DNA of 40,375 bases from a virus. Positions 1 through 7,640 of the stretch are shown piece after piece. The translations under genes were made by a program, and so were the position numbers. Position 1 is the stretch's first letter, and every line of letters begins with the position of its first letter. The notes beneath the pieces were generated by a model. The model saw only the letters and a list, made by a program, of their open reading frames with translations, ran no database searches and had not been told where the DNA came from. The stretch spans positions 1 to 40,375 of IMG/VR virus record IMGVR_UViG_3300021964_000169; one strand, given 5' to 3'.

Positions 1-1
1 A

Positions 2-2356
2 ACAAGCTCAACTAATGTTGTTTTAGGCGAAGGCTCATATGGTGGCGTACAAGGAAGAAAATATTACAGAGACAACACAGTAGTATTAGACAGAATATTA
101 AGATTAGGGTCTGCACAAGATACAACTACTGGGGTTTATAATACAATACCTACAATACATATGGGTGATCCAGAATGGGTTCGCTCTAATCCTTTTATAA
201 ATTACGCAGGTATACAAGGCTTTTTCCCTACATACGAGCAAAACAGCACTTTGTATTCCAATAGATTTATGTATTTTTCAAGCGTAAACGTACCTTCAGA
301 CGGTACTGCTTGGGGCTCTGGAGTGCACACAGATGGAGCTCGATACCAAATGATGTTTGACGCCCAGTTTGGATTACCTAGTGGTGGAACCGGGCGAGGC
401 GATGTTTTTGGAACTAGCTCTGACGCTAACTGTAGCGCTGGTGTGGTAGAATACCGAACGGCTTCTCAAAATTATGATTACCAAAACGGGCCGCAATCAA
501 CTCCAGGCAGTCAAGGTATATTTACTTTTGACGCACGATATGACAATAACAATTATACCGCTATTGCAGGAACTAGTCTGTTTTTGCTAAAATCAGGTTA
601 TGGTAATAAAAAGTTTGAAATAAAACAAAACGCGGGCGGATCTTCAAACCCCGGAGCAGCTCTTATATTTGGTAAAGGCGCGTCTTCAACTTCTGAAAGC
701 TCTGTTGCAATGGGTAATGCTGTAACGGCAAGCGGGCTTTATTCTTTTGCCACAGGCGACACAACCACAGCGTCTGGCGTTAGCTCGTTCGCCAGCGGTA
801 AAAATACAACTACAACAGCAGAGGGAGGGGCGGTTTTCGGTAAAAACAACAGTACCACCGATGCTTTATTTACAATAGGCAAAGGAGCTTCAACCACCGC
901 TAAATCAGATTTGTTTGTAGGAACTTCAAATGGGCCAACGCATATCAGCTTCAATGCTTCTAAGGAGTCTCTAGAGTTTACCCCGCCAGTAAATCACATT
1001 CTATTTGAGTTAAAATCCGGTCCAACCAATAAGTTTTCCATTACACAAGATGGGGGCGGAGGTGTTCAAGTCGGTAATGGCTACACATCTCCCGGGCCAT
1101 CGTTTAATATGGGTGGCAATGCTTTTGCTAATGGTAAAAATGCCTTAGCGCTTGGAGCGGCTACAACTGCTTTTGGTAACGGTGCGCTTGCGGCTAACTT
1201 TTTAACACTCGCTTCAGGCGGAGGCGCGTCTGCGTTTGGCTTATTAACTGAAGCGGCGGGATTAGCCTCTGTGTCTTTTGGTAACAAGTCAGTTGCATCT
1301 GGTGACTATAGTATTGTAGCTGGACAAGATTCTATTGCCTCAGGCCAATCATCAGTAGCTATTGGTGAAAAAGGTGATGCTCAAGGTAAAAATACTTTTG
1401 TTTCTGGATTTGGTGGTACAGCTACAGCAAATAACGCTGTTAAGTTTGGTTATGAAGGATCTGCTAGCGGAAATAACTCAGCTAAATTTGGTTTTGAATC
1501 AGTAGCTTCAGGCGCAAACTCTTTAGCTACAGGTACTGGCACAACAGCAGGCGGCGCGCAGTCTATAGCAACGGGCGATAATAATGTTGTTTCAAATAAC
1601 AATAGTTTTGTAGGTGGTAAAAACAGTACTGTAACAGGGCAAAGCGCTTTTGCTTTTGGCCAAGCGAACACAGTGGCATCACTTACTTCCGCTGCTTTTG
1701 GGCAGTCTAATACTGTAAATGGTTTTCAATCTTTTGTAGCTGGTTGGAATAATAATACTAATAACTTTGCTAATCAAATATTGCTTGGTATAGGGTTAGA
1801 TAGCTCTCAAAACGAAGCTGTTGTATTAGGAAGATACAATGACAACACTGATAATTATAATAAATTCCAAATAGGCAATGGAACTGCTGACGCAGCCAAA
1901 TCAAACGCTCTAAGTATAAATGGGGCTGGTTATATTAAACTTCCAACATATGGCTCTGGCAATGTAAGCGGAACTGCAACACGTAATTTATCTGTCGCGG
2001 CCGATGGCCAAATAATAGAAACGCCTGTGGTTGCTGGACCAGATTATTTAAGCTTTGTATGTTTGCTTAGCCAATCAGGGGGTGCAGATCCACAGCCAGA
2101 TTTAGTTTTAGAAAACTCTTTAGGTATACCAACGCCATTTACGGCTTTTACAAGAGTTTCAAGCGGAGAGTATAATTTAAGCGCAACGGGTAAATTTAAA
2201 TCATTAAAAACAATTGTATTTTTAAACGGAGGATCAGCAGAAAATAACCACGATGTTGCATGGGAGGTTATTGACGCTAACAATTTAAGAATACGTACAC
2301 ATAATAGTGACGACAAGCTTACAAAAGCTGCGTTAGAAATAAGAACTTATAATTAA
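2..2356 (+). CDS. Tail fibre / adhesin with YadA-type head repeats (5' partial)
   Basis: The reading frame is open from base 2 without a stop, so the gene begins before the window and the ATG at 161 is probably internal. Seen: 784 codons before the TAA. About twenty degenerate 13-15-residue repeats of the type 'SxAxGxxxxASG' (for example SSVAMGNAVTASG, LYSFATGDTTTASG, QSSVAIGEKGDAQG) lie at roughly residues 233-300 and 366-585, counted from base 2. They are separated by a non-repeat insert. After the repeats comes a non-repetitive C-terminal domain rich in beta-type sequence. Known: such repeats form left-handed trimeric beta-rolls in YadA/Hia adhesin heads and recur in phage fibres. No membrane anchor is seen, and the virion-gene context supports a receptor-binding tail fibre rather than a bacterial autotransporter. 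The exact role is inferred. Confidence 0.8.
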   Translation, partial: TSSTNVVLGEGSYGGVQGRKYYRDNTVVLDRILRLGSAQDTTTGVYNTIPTIHMGDPEWVRSNPFINYAGIQGFFPTYEQNSTLYSNRFMYFSSVNVPSDGTAWGSGVHTDGARYQMMFDAQFGLPSGGTGRGDVFGTSSDANCSAGVVEYRTASQNYDYQNGPQSTPGSQGIFTFDARYDNNNYTAIAGTSLFLLKSGYGNKKFEIKQNAGGSSNPGAALIFGKGASSTSESSVAMGNAVTASGLYSFATGDTTTASGVSSFASGKNTTTTAEGGAVFGKNNSTTDALFTIGKGASTTAKSDLFVGTSNGPTHISFNASKESLEFTPPVNHILFELKSGPTNKFSITQDGGGGVQVGNGYTSPGPSFNMGGNAFANGKNALALGAATTAFGNGALAANFLTLASGGGASAFGLLTEAAGLASVSFGNKSVASGDYSIVAGQDSIASGQSSVAIGEKGDAQGKNTFVSGFGGTATANNAVKFGYEGSASGNNSAKFGFESVASGANSLATGTGTTAGGAQSIATGDNNVVSNNNSFVGGKNSTVTGQSAFAFGQANTVASLTSAAFGQSNTVNGFQSFVAGWNNNTNNFANQILLGIGLDSSQNEAVVLGRYNDNTDNYNKFQIGNGTADAAKSNALSINGAGYIKLPTYGSGNVSGTATRNLSVAADGQIIETPVVAGPDYLSFVCLLSQSGGADPQPDLVLENSLGIPTPFTAFTRVSSGEYNLSATGKFKSLKTIVFLNGGSAENNHDVAWEVIDANNLRIRTHNSDDKLTKAALEIRTYN
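698..1756 (+). repeat. In-gene array of YadA-head-type coding repeats
   Basis: Degenerate 39-45 bp coding repeats, recognisable at protein level as (S/A)xxxG-x5-(A/T)(S/A)G units, in two blocks (about 698-900 and 1097-1756). The DNA copies have diverged, so this is an old protein-level repeat rather than a recent tandem expansion. It is the likely trimeric stalk/head of the fibre. Confidence 0.75.
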
Positions 2357-2364
2357 AAGCAAAC

Positions 2365-2682
2365 ATGGCAACCTGGAAAATATTAACATTAGAATACAAA
2401 AACAGCAATAGCGAAGATGAGCTAATAGTAATATCCGCGGCTCAAGGCCAGGACGGTGTTGGCTATGCTAGAAAAGTGTTTACAACTACTTCGACCGGGG
2501 TAATAGGGCCCGCTCCCCTTACTCCTTATGATAGTTTGACTGAATCTCAAGTTATAGGTTTAGTTCAAACAGCTTTAGGCTCAACAGTTGTAACAGAAGC
2601 TGAAACCTACGTAGACGCGCAGGCTACAATTAAAAAAGAACATATAGAAAATACACCAACAAACGCAGGGCTACCCTGGTAA
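2365..2682 (+). CDS. Small conserved virion-type protein, paralogue A
   Basis: 105 aa, beginning 8 bp after the fibre stop. It aligns over its whole length with the next gene: W-x-IL near the start, then ISA, GxGYAR, F, GP, PY-x-x-LTE, a conserved LG, and an ending G-L-P-W. From memory this pattern ('LTE..VxGxV...LG...E...G-x-PW') belongs to a small protein family common in marine phages near tail-fibre genes (I recall it as DUF7936). The molecular role is unknown. Position suggests a fibre-associated or minor tail component. The start ATG at 2365 is preceded by AAAGCAAAC and has no Shine-Dalgarno. Confidence 0.7.
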   Translation: MATWKILTLEYKNSNSEDELIVISAAQGQDGVGYARKVFTTTSTGVIGPAPLTPYDSLTESQVIGLVQTALGSTVVTEAETYVDAQATIKKEHIENTPTNAGLPW

Positions 2683-2694
2683 TAATTATAAGAT

Positions 2695-3054
2695 ATGAGC
2701 TGGACAATATTAAACATGAAACACAGAACAGCAGATGGGTACGTAATAGACGTAATTTCTGCTTACGAAAAACAAGAGGGGCCTGGGTATGCTCGCGAAA
2801 CATTTAATAATGTTTTTGAAGGTACACCCGGACCTGGGTATATCCCCTATGAAGATCTTACAGAGGAAATAGTATTAGGCTGGGTTAAAGACAGCTTAGG
2901 TGCTGACGCTGTTTTGCAAATAGAATCAGAAGTAAACGCGGAGGCTCTGGCTAATAAAGAGGCCGTTGAAAATCCTATCGTTGAAGATGGCAAGCCTTGG
3001 GATGAAGACGAGTTTGATCCTACACAAGATCAAGGCGGATTAACGCCGTCATAA
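2695..3054 (+). CDS. Small conserved virion-type protein, paralogue B
   Basis: 119 aa and clearly paralogous to the preceding gene, sharing the SW-x-IL opening, VISA, GPGYAR-x-TF, PYEDLTE and the GKPW that ends the common core. It carries an extra acidic tail of about 17 residues after GKPW (DEDEFDPTQDQ...). The tandem arrangement with a 12 bp spacer indicates local duplication followed by divergence. Function is unknown. By analogy with marine-phage proteins placed beside tail fibres it may be a structural or fibre-accessory protein, but no catalytic motif or membrane segment is visible. Confidence 0.7.
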   Translation: MSWTILNMKHRTADGYVIDVISAYEKQEGPGYARETFNNVFEGTPGPGYIPYEDLTEEIVLGWVKDSLGADAVLQIESEVNAEALANKEAVENPIVEDGKPWDEDEFDPTQDQGGLTPS

Positions 3055-3125
3055 ACTACGTAATATATAAAATATACCGGCTCGGGATAGAGCAACCAAA
3101 TAGTAATAATTAAACCAAAACCAAA

Positions 3126-3419
3126 ATGACACTATTTTACCGGACTAACTCGTGGACTAGTCAACCACAACCAACAGAAAAAACCGTAGAAACTTGGAAG
3201 CATGCGTCTACCAAATCCAACTGGCGTATTGTGCAGTTACCAAATGGATTCTACCAAACAGAAATAAAAGTACCAGACGAAGACTCCTGGAAAGATATTA
3301 CAAGGAGAGAAACTATCGAGGGTGCAGAAGCGGCAATTGACGGATCAATTCAATATTATCAGAAAAAACTTGATTTTATAAAAGGCCCTAAAGTTGTAAA
3401 GACTTTTGAAAAAGAGTAA
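3126..3419 (+). CDS. Hypothetical small phage protein upstream of groEL
   Basis: 97 aa, soluble and charged, with Trp-rich N-terminal half (W11, W24, W33) and a predicted C-terminal helix (RRETIEGAEAAIDGSIQYYQ). It starts after a 71 bp gap that holds a TACGTAAT-type AT-rich motif and ends 20 bp before groEL. No known domain is recognised. I recall similar proteins with an 'RRETIEAAEAAID' helix in other marine phages, but no function. Its place directly before the chaperonin pair makes co-expression likely. Confidence 0.6.
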   Translation: MTLFYRTNSWTSQPQPTEKTVETWKHASTKSNWRIVQLPNGFYQTEIKVPDEDSWKDITRRETIEGAEAAIDGSIQYYQKKLDFIKGPKVVKTFEKE

Positions 3420-3439
3420 ATAATTTAAAATTTAATTTA

Positions 3440-4993
3440 ATGGAATTTAATAACCCTAGTGAGATAGTTAAAACTCTCACATTTGGCAATGAAGCCAAAG
3501 AGCAAATTATGCAAGGCGTCGAAAAATTGTCAAACGCAGTAAAGAGCACATTAGGTGCCTCTGGAAAATGCGTGATATACGAAGACGCTCTTGGAAAACC
3601 GGTGATAACAAAAGATGGTGTAACCGTTGCGGAAAGCGTAGTCTTATTACATCCGGTTGAGAACATTGGCGCAACACTTATAAAAGAAGCGGCAAGCAAT
3701 ACAGTAAAAGAAGCCGGGGACGGTACAACAACATCAACTGTCCTCGCGCATTCTTTGCTAAAAACGGTTAATCAGCATTTAGATGAAGAAAAAATTAGAG
3801 AACTTAAAAGTGGCATTACTAGTGGCGCTGAAAAAGTTATGGTTTATCTTAATAAAGCCAGTATTGAAATTAAGGGTGACATGCTTAAGCAAGTTGCTAG
3901 TATTTCATGCAACAACGACACAGAGCTTGGAGATAAAATTGGACAAGCTTATGAAAAGGTTGGAAAAAATGGAGTCGTTTTAATGGAAGAGTCTGATACA
4001 AACGAAACTTATGTTGAGTTTGTTGACGGCGTACAATTTGACAGCGGCTTAAAATCCTCGCATTTATCTACGGATAAAAATAAAGGTACAGCCACATTAG
4101 AAGACCCATATGTTCTTATAGTATCTTCGCCGATACCTAATATAAGAAGAATACAAAATATATTAGAGTTTGTAATTAAAAATAAAAAGAGTTTACTAAT
4201 AGTAGCGGATGTAGATCAGCAGCCATATCAAACTTTGCTAGCTAATAAAGTAAAAGGTAATATAAAAGTAAATATAGTTGATTTGCCGGGCTTTGGTCCA
4301 ACTAAGCAACAAACGCTTGAAGACCTAGCGATACTAACTGGAGCTAAAATCATAAATGAAGAGTTAGGAGACGATTTAGACTTTATAGACCCTAATGTAT
4401 TAGGCAAAGCATTTAAAGCTGTTACAGACGATAAAAACACTGTTCTGCAAGTTGCTGAAGCAAACGAAGAGGTTGCATTAAGAATAATGGATGTTGAAAA
4501 GCAAATAGCTGAGGAATCAAATCCATTTTTTAAGAAAAAATTAGAGCAACGATTATCAATGCTAACTGGTCAAGTCGGCATAATTTATGTCGGAGCAGAC
4601 TCTAAGGTTGAGCTTAAAGAAAAGAAAGATCGTATTGAAGATGCAATATATGCGACAAAAGCCGCTTATAAAGAAGGTATAGTCCCTGGAGGCGGTGTTG
4701 CCTTATTAAATGCCTCTACATTAGTAAAAGCTAAAAACAAAGGTGAAGAGATATTGCTAGAAGCAATAAAATCACCATACGAAACTATATTAGAAAATGC
4801 TAATATGCCTGTTGTGTATCCTCAAATTAAAAATAGAGGTATAGATGTTAAAACAGGTAAAGATGTTAATATGATCAAAGCTGGAATTATAGATCCCGTG
4901 TTGGTTACAAAAACAGCTTTAAAGAATGCGGTAAGTGTTGTTAACACAATTATATCTGCCGATTGTATAATCAGTAATAAACGATTAGCATGA
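3440..4993 (+). CDS. groEL: Phage-encoded GroEL-like chaperonin (Hsp60)
   Basis: 517 aa, against about 545 in bacterial GroEL; the C-terminal GGM tail is absent (ends CIISNKRLA). Group I chaperonin signatures are present: TLGASGKCVIYE, TKDGVTVA (D59, equivalent to E. coli D52), GDGTTTSTVLA at 93-103 (D94, equivalent to D87), the apical PGFG at 283-286, IEDAIYATKAA (D401, equivalent to D398), GIVPGGGVALL and GIIDPVLVTKTAL. ATP binding and hydrolysis therefore look intact. In the apical domain, the segment equivalent to E. coli GYLSPYF reads GLKSSHL (203-209), so Y199, Y203 and F204 are replaced by L, H and L. The stop overlaps the groES start as ATGA, suggesting translational coupling. It probably folds a virion protein; the substrate is unknown. 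Confidence 0.95.
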   Translation: MEFNNPSEIVKTLTFGNEAKEQIMQGVEKLSNAVKSTLGASGKCVIYEDALGKPVITKDGVTVAESVVLLHPVENIGATLIKEAASNTVKEAGDGTTTSTVLAHSLLKTVNQHLDEEKIRELKSGITSGAEKVMVYLNKASIEIKGDMLKQVASISCNNDTELGDKIGQAYEKVGKNGVVLMEESDTNETYVEFVDGVQFDSGLKSSHLSTDKNKGTATLEDPYVLIVSSPIPNIRRIQNILEFVIKNKKSLLIVADVDQQPYQTLLANKVKGNIKVNIVDLPGFGPTKQQTLEDLAILTGAKIINEELGDDLDFIDPNVLGKAFKAVTDDKNTVLQVAEANEEVALRIMDVEKQIAEESNPFFKKKLEQRLSMLTGQVGIIYVGADSKVELKEKKDRIEDAIYATKAAYKEGIVPGGGVALLNASTLVKAKNKGEEILLEAIKSPYETILENANMPVVYPQIKNRGIDVKTGKDVNMIKAGIIDPVLVTKTALKNAVSVVNTIISADCIISNKRLA

Positions 4994-5247
4994 AAGCAAT
5001 AAATCACTTTGTAATTGTAGACAAGATAAAAGAAGAGCCATCGAAAGTTGGTGGACTCGAACTTACTGAAAAGCAAAATAAAGACGTTCGTTACGTTAAA
5101 GGTAGAGTAATAAGTATAGGTGATCAAATAGATATACTCCAAGGTGGTGACCTGGTTAGATATGATAAGCACGCAGGGCACGGTATTGAATGGAACGATC
5201 ATTTGTATTACGTACTAAAAATATCAGATATAGTTCTTATAGAATGA
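4990..5247 (+). CDS. groES: GroES-like co-chaperonin (Hsp10)
   Basis: 85 aa, slightly shorter than bacterial GroES (about 97). It shows the GroES fold order: N-terminal VIVDKIKEE strand, a mobile-loop equivalent at about 17-35 (SKVGGLELTEKQNKDVRY), KGRVISIGDQ, GGDLVRYDKHAGHGIEWN, and YYVLKISDIVLIE at the end. The E. coli IVL contact triad of the mobile loop is represented by L23-E24-L25. The gene overlaps groEL by 4 nt and the following gene by 4 nt (ATGA at 5244-5247). It presumably caps the phage GroEL, since the gene pair is contiguous; whether it also works with host GroEL cannot be told. Confidence 0.85.
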   Translation: MKAINHFVIVDKIKEEPSKVGGLELTEKQNKDVRYVKGRVISIGDQIDILQGGDLVRYDKHAGHGIEWNDHLYYVLKISDIVLIE

Positions 5248-5684
5248 GGCTAACTGGTAAAGATCTGCAAGATATGAATTTGTTAAAGTATTACAGGCTT
5301 ATCAGAAGGTGGGCCTGTAAGACTTATAACTTAAAAGACGCAGATTTAGAGCTGCTTATTTACCTAGATTGCAAAAAGCTTTTTACACGTAATGATTTTA
5401 TTAATGGCGTATATACCTACAGCTGGGATAAAAACCGGTGGGAAAGATTACGCCGAGAAGGTTGGATTGATGTATTTAAAGAACGCAACAGAACAACCTC
5501 AAAGTATGCTGCATACAAAACGTCAAGTAAATGTAAGCTACTAATAAAAAGAATATACAGAATAATGTTGGCTGAAGAAGATTTACCAACATCTGAAAGA
5601 AGTACATTTTACAAAAACAAAACATATACAGATAAAGTCTTTAATAAGGCGATTGATGATATGATTAACGATAAAGAAAGATAA
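5244..5684 (+). CDS. Putative winged-helix DNA-binding protein
   Basis: The start is chosen at ATG 5244, which overlaps the groES stop (ATGA) and gives 146 aa; an in-frame ATG at 5190 would run deep into groES and is less likely. The protein is basic and helical. Residues from about 15 to 100 have the helix-helix-helix-wing look of MarR/winged-helix proteins: YYRLIRRW, LELLIYLDCKKLFTRNDFI, then WERLRREGWIDVF followed by a basic turn RNRTTSKYAAYKTS. I recall related proteins in other marine flavophages annotated as MarR-like. DNA binding and any regulatory target are inferred, not shown. Co-transcription with the chaperonin genes is likely. Confidence 0.6.
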   Translation: MRLTGKDLQDMNLLKYYRLIRRWACKTYNLKDADLELLIYLDCKKLFTRNDFINGVYTYSWDKNRWERLRREGWIDVFKERNRTTSKYAAYKTSSKCKLLIKRIYRIMLAEEDLPTSERSTFYKNKTYTDKVFNKAIDDMINDKER

Positions 5685-5685
5685 T

Positions 5686-5838
5686 ATGGGACCAAAAGGA
5701 ATAGGGCCAAACAAACTAGGCGCAGTAAAAACACCTTCAAAAATATTAGGAGCAATCGCCGGGGCGGTAGCACCAGCTTTAATTAAAGGTGCAGCAGGAG
5801 CATTAGCTGGAAAGTTAGTGGGCGGCAAAAAAGGATAA
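5686..5838 (+). CDS. 50-aa glycine/alanine-rich hydrophobic peptide
   Basis: A short frame between two tightly linked genes: ATG one base after the previous stop, and TAATG overlap with the next start (5836-5840). Sequence: MGPKGIGPNKLGAVKTPSKI followed by a glycine/alanine-rich helix (LGAIAGAVAPALIKGAAGAL, AGKLVGG) and a KKG end. The G/A-x3-G/A spacing resembles glycine-zipper membrane helices. It has basic residues at both ends and no acidic residue. It could be a small membrane-active peptide (holin-like or virion penetration) or a DNA-associated peptide. Function is unknown. Perfect packing between neighbours supports a real gene. Confidence 0.6.
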   Translation: MGPKGIGPNKLGAVKTPSKILGAIAGAVAPALIKGAAGALAGKLVGGKKG

Positions 5839-6218
5839 TGGCATTTAAGTTAAAGTCTAAAGGAGAAATATTCGGCATAAACGAAGAGCTATCGGAGTTT
5901 GGTAGGCCAGTTTTTGAAAAAAATTTAGACGCAAACGTTATTGCTGAGGCCAATCGCGACGGGACTACATTTGTAGACAAAGGGGCTTCTGAAAAAGAAA
6001 AGCGAGATGCAATAGACCACGAGAATGAGCATCACAAACAGTTTTTGCAAAATAAATTGCAATATACTGACGAGACTGTAACGTGGAAAAAAGACACGAA
6101 ATCACCCGCTAGAGTTTACGACAGAGTGGGTGGAATGATAAAATCAAGAGACGGCGAAAAAAGCCACGAAGGGCACGCGGGTTTCGAATGGGAAAAAGAA
6201 GCATATAATCCAGAATAA
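5838..6218 (+). CDS. Small HExxH protein, possible zinc metallopeptidase
   Basis: 126 aa. Residues 59-66 read IDHENEHH, giving HExxH at 61-65 (H61, E62, H65), the zinc-binding motif of gluzincins and related peptidases. A C-terminal acidic/aromatic segment (GHAGFEWEKEAYNPE; E117, E119, E121) could supply the third ligand, as in small SprT/DUF45-like or eCIS-type zincin domains where a W-x-x-EAY-like segment follows. The starting MAFK is shared with the gene at 37851. No signal peptide or membrane segment is seen. Peptidase activity is inferred from the motif only; a role in virion maturation or host-wall attack is possible but untested. Confidence 0.6.
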   Translation: MAFKLKSKGEIFGINEELSEFGRPVFEKNLDANVIAEANRDGTTFVDKGASEKEKRDAIDHENEHHKQFLQNKLQYTDETVTWKKDTKSPARVYDRVGGMIKSRDGEKSHEGHAGFEWEKEAYNPE

Positions 6219-6220
6219 CT

Positions 6221-6526
6221 ATGGCGATACCAATTACACAAAAAGCAAAGTCCCCTTGTAAATATGACATAATAGAGGGAGAAAAACAAACGCTAGATTA
6301 TGGCGGTAATAATATTGCCCAAATGATAGACAAGTCTATTAAAAAAGACGAAAAGAAAGAGGATTCTGTGCAAGCCCCGCCAGAGCAAGAAGGTTCGGAA
6401 GGATCCGATGGCACAGGGGGTAAAAATGTATTTACCGGTATGATGAATAAATTTAACAAGAAAAAAAGCGCGGGTGATTATAAAATAGATTTGCCTGATT
6501 TTGATTTTTCAAATATAAAACTATAA
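6221..6526 (+). CDS. Hypothetical virion-type protein with IPITQKAK N-terminus
   Basis: 101 aa, low-complexity and charged. The N-terminus (MAIPITQKAK) is nearly the same as that of the otherwise unrelated protein at 37310 (MSIPITQKAK). The middle is a Glu/Lys/Gly-rich linker (EKKEDSVQAPPEQEGSEGSD), and the end (YKIDLPDFDFSNIKL) looks like a short binding tail. No enzymatic motif is visible. It lies 2 bp after the HExxH gene and 11 bp before the next. Function is unknown. The shared N-terminal tag suggests recruitment to a common partner, perhaps the virion. Confidence 0.55.
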   Translation: MAIPITQKAKSPCKYDIIEGEKQTLDYGGNNIAQMIDKSIKKDEKKEDSVQAPPEQEGSEGSDGTGGKNVFTGMMNKFNKKKSAGDYKIDLPDFDFSNIKL

Positions 6527-6537
6527 CAACGACAGTC

Positions 6538-7638
6538 ATGAACAATAAACCAATAACATCTAGAATTCAGCATAGTAGCAAGGGGGGTATGGTAAGAGAG
6601 CCTCTTTTAAATGTTGGGTCAGTCGCAAAACAGAAGCTTGAAGACGCCACAAAAGAAGGCGATCAACTTAGCCTTAATCCAAATCAATCTTATGTTGTAA
6701 AAGACAACAAGATTAAAATTAAGACTAAAGGAAAAGACGCCAAAACAATTTATACTCCACCAAAAAGAACTGCAGAGGGAGACGCGGCATACGAGGCGCT
6801 TACGCCAGAGCAAAGAAGAGCTCAAGATGCTAAGTGGAGAAAAATGAATACTAAAGTAACTCCAGGTACTGCTGATACTTTTGATGATATTCCATCTTCT
6901 ACGCCGGGCACCCCGGGCACGCCTGATGAGCCTGAAAAAAGAGGTGATGCGTTTACCTCTTACCAACAAAGAAATGTTTTAAGGAAAGGCGAAGTTACAA
7001 ATAGAAAGTCTAAAAAAAGTGGCAAGAAAGAACTTAAAGAAGAAAAGAAACAACTTAAAGCTGGATTAAAAGCGGCTACAGGTGCAAACTTTTTCCAAAG
7101 AACATTTGGAACAGGCGAAAAAGGTAAAGAATATAAGGAAAATGTAAAACGATTCAATAAAGGCCAGTATGAGGATATTGCAGTCAAAGATGGAGATGTC
7201 TCTAAATTTGGTTTTAGCGCGGATGAAGCCACATCTAAAAAGAAAATAGCTTTAGGTGAAGGATTTGATTTAAACAAGTACAACAAAGCGGCTGGTGATC
7301 ACATTCAAAAGCAAACAGCGCAGGGCATTAGAGGTAAGTCTACAATGGAGCAAACCAGAACAGGTGGAACTAATGACAACAGGGTTGTTACGAAAGAAGC
7401 TAAAAAAGGTACCCCTGGCACAGAAGGCACGTCAAAAAAATACACAGACGCTACTGATGAAAACAAAAAGAATTTCGGAATTGAGATGCGAAGAGGTTAT
7501 AAGCAAGCGCCAAAGAGCATGGCTATGAAAGCCCTTATAGGTAATCAAAAGAATTTGCCAGACGCGTTAAAGGCTAAAATTTTAAAAGCGCCGGAATCTT
7601 CTGCTAAAAATTATAAAAAAGGATATTACGGTAAATAA
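6538..7638 (+). CDS. Lys-rich, largely disordered hypothetical protein
   Basis: 366 aa, very basic and poor in hydrophobic residues. Features seen: N-terminal NKPITSRIQHSSKGG, faintly like the IPITQKAK tag of the preceding protein; Thr/Pro/Gly repeats at about 105-130 (TPGT, STPGTPGTP) and again near 288 (KGTPGTEGT); Lys/Glu-rich helices near 155-180; and a C-terminal KNYKKGYYGK. It most resembles a disordered linker or nucleic-acid-associated virion protein. No domain is recognised. The ending G-Y-Y-G-K and the lysine content could allow DNA contact inside the head, but that is speculation. Confidence 0.55.
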   Translation: MNNKPITSRIQHSSKGGMVREPLLNVGSVAKQKLEDATKEGDQLSLNPNQSYVVKDNKIKIKTKGKDAKTIYTPPKRTAEGDAAYEALTPEQRRAQDAKWRKMNTKVTPGTADTFDDIPSSTPGTPGTPDEPEKRGDAFTSYQQRNVLRKGEVTNRKSKKSGKKELKEEKKQLKAGLKAATGANFFQRTFGTGEKGKEYKENVKRFNKGQYEDIAVKDGDVSKFGFSADEATSKKKIALGEGFDLNKYNKAAGDHIQKQTAQGIRGKSTMEQTRTGGTNDNRVVTKEAKKGTPGTEGTSKKYTDATDENKKNFGIEMRRGYKQAPKSMAMKALIGNQKNLPDALKAKILKAPESSAKNYKKGYYGK

Positions 7639-7640
7639 TT

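Noticed and set aside
698-1756. CRISPR-like repeat array
   Set aside because: Repeats are degenerate coding units without spacers of constant length; they encode YadA-type head repeats.
161-2356. ATG at 161 as the fibre start
   Set aside because: The frame is open to base 2 with coherent protein sequence, so the gene is cut by the window edge.
3055-3125. Possible tRNA in the gap (CCGGCTCGGGATAGAGC)
   Set aside because: No cloverleaf, no T-arm TTCGA and no acceptor pairing can be drawn; the gap is too AT-rich.
4822-5202. Minus-strand 126-aa frame across groEL/groES
   Set aside because: Antisense shadow of two well-supported genes; composition is unlike a real protein.
3440-5247. groEL/groES as a piece of host chromosome
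   Set aside because: Flanked on both sides by phage genes with overlaps, reversed order, and atypical contact residues.
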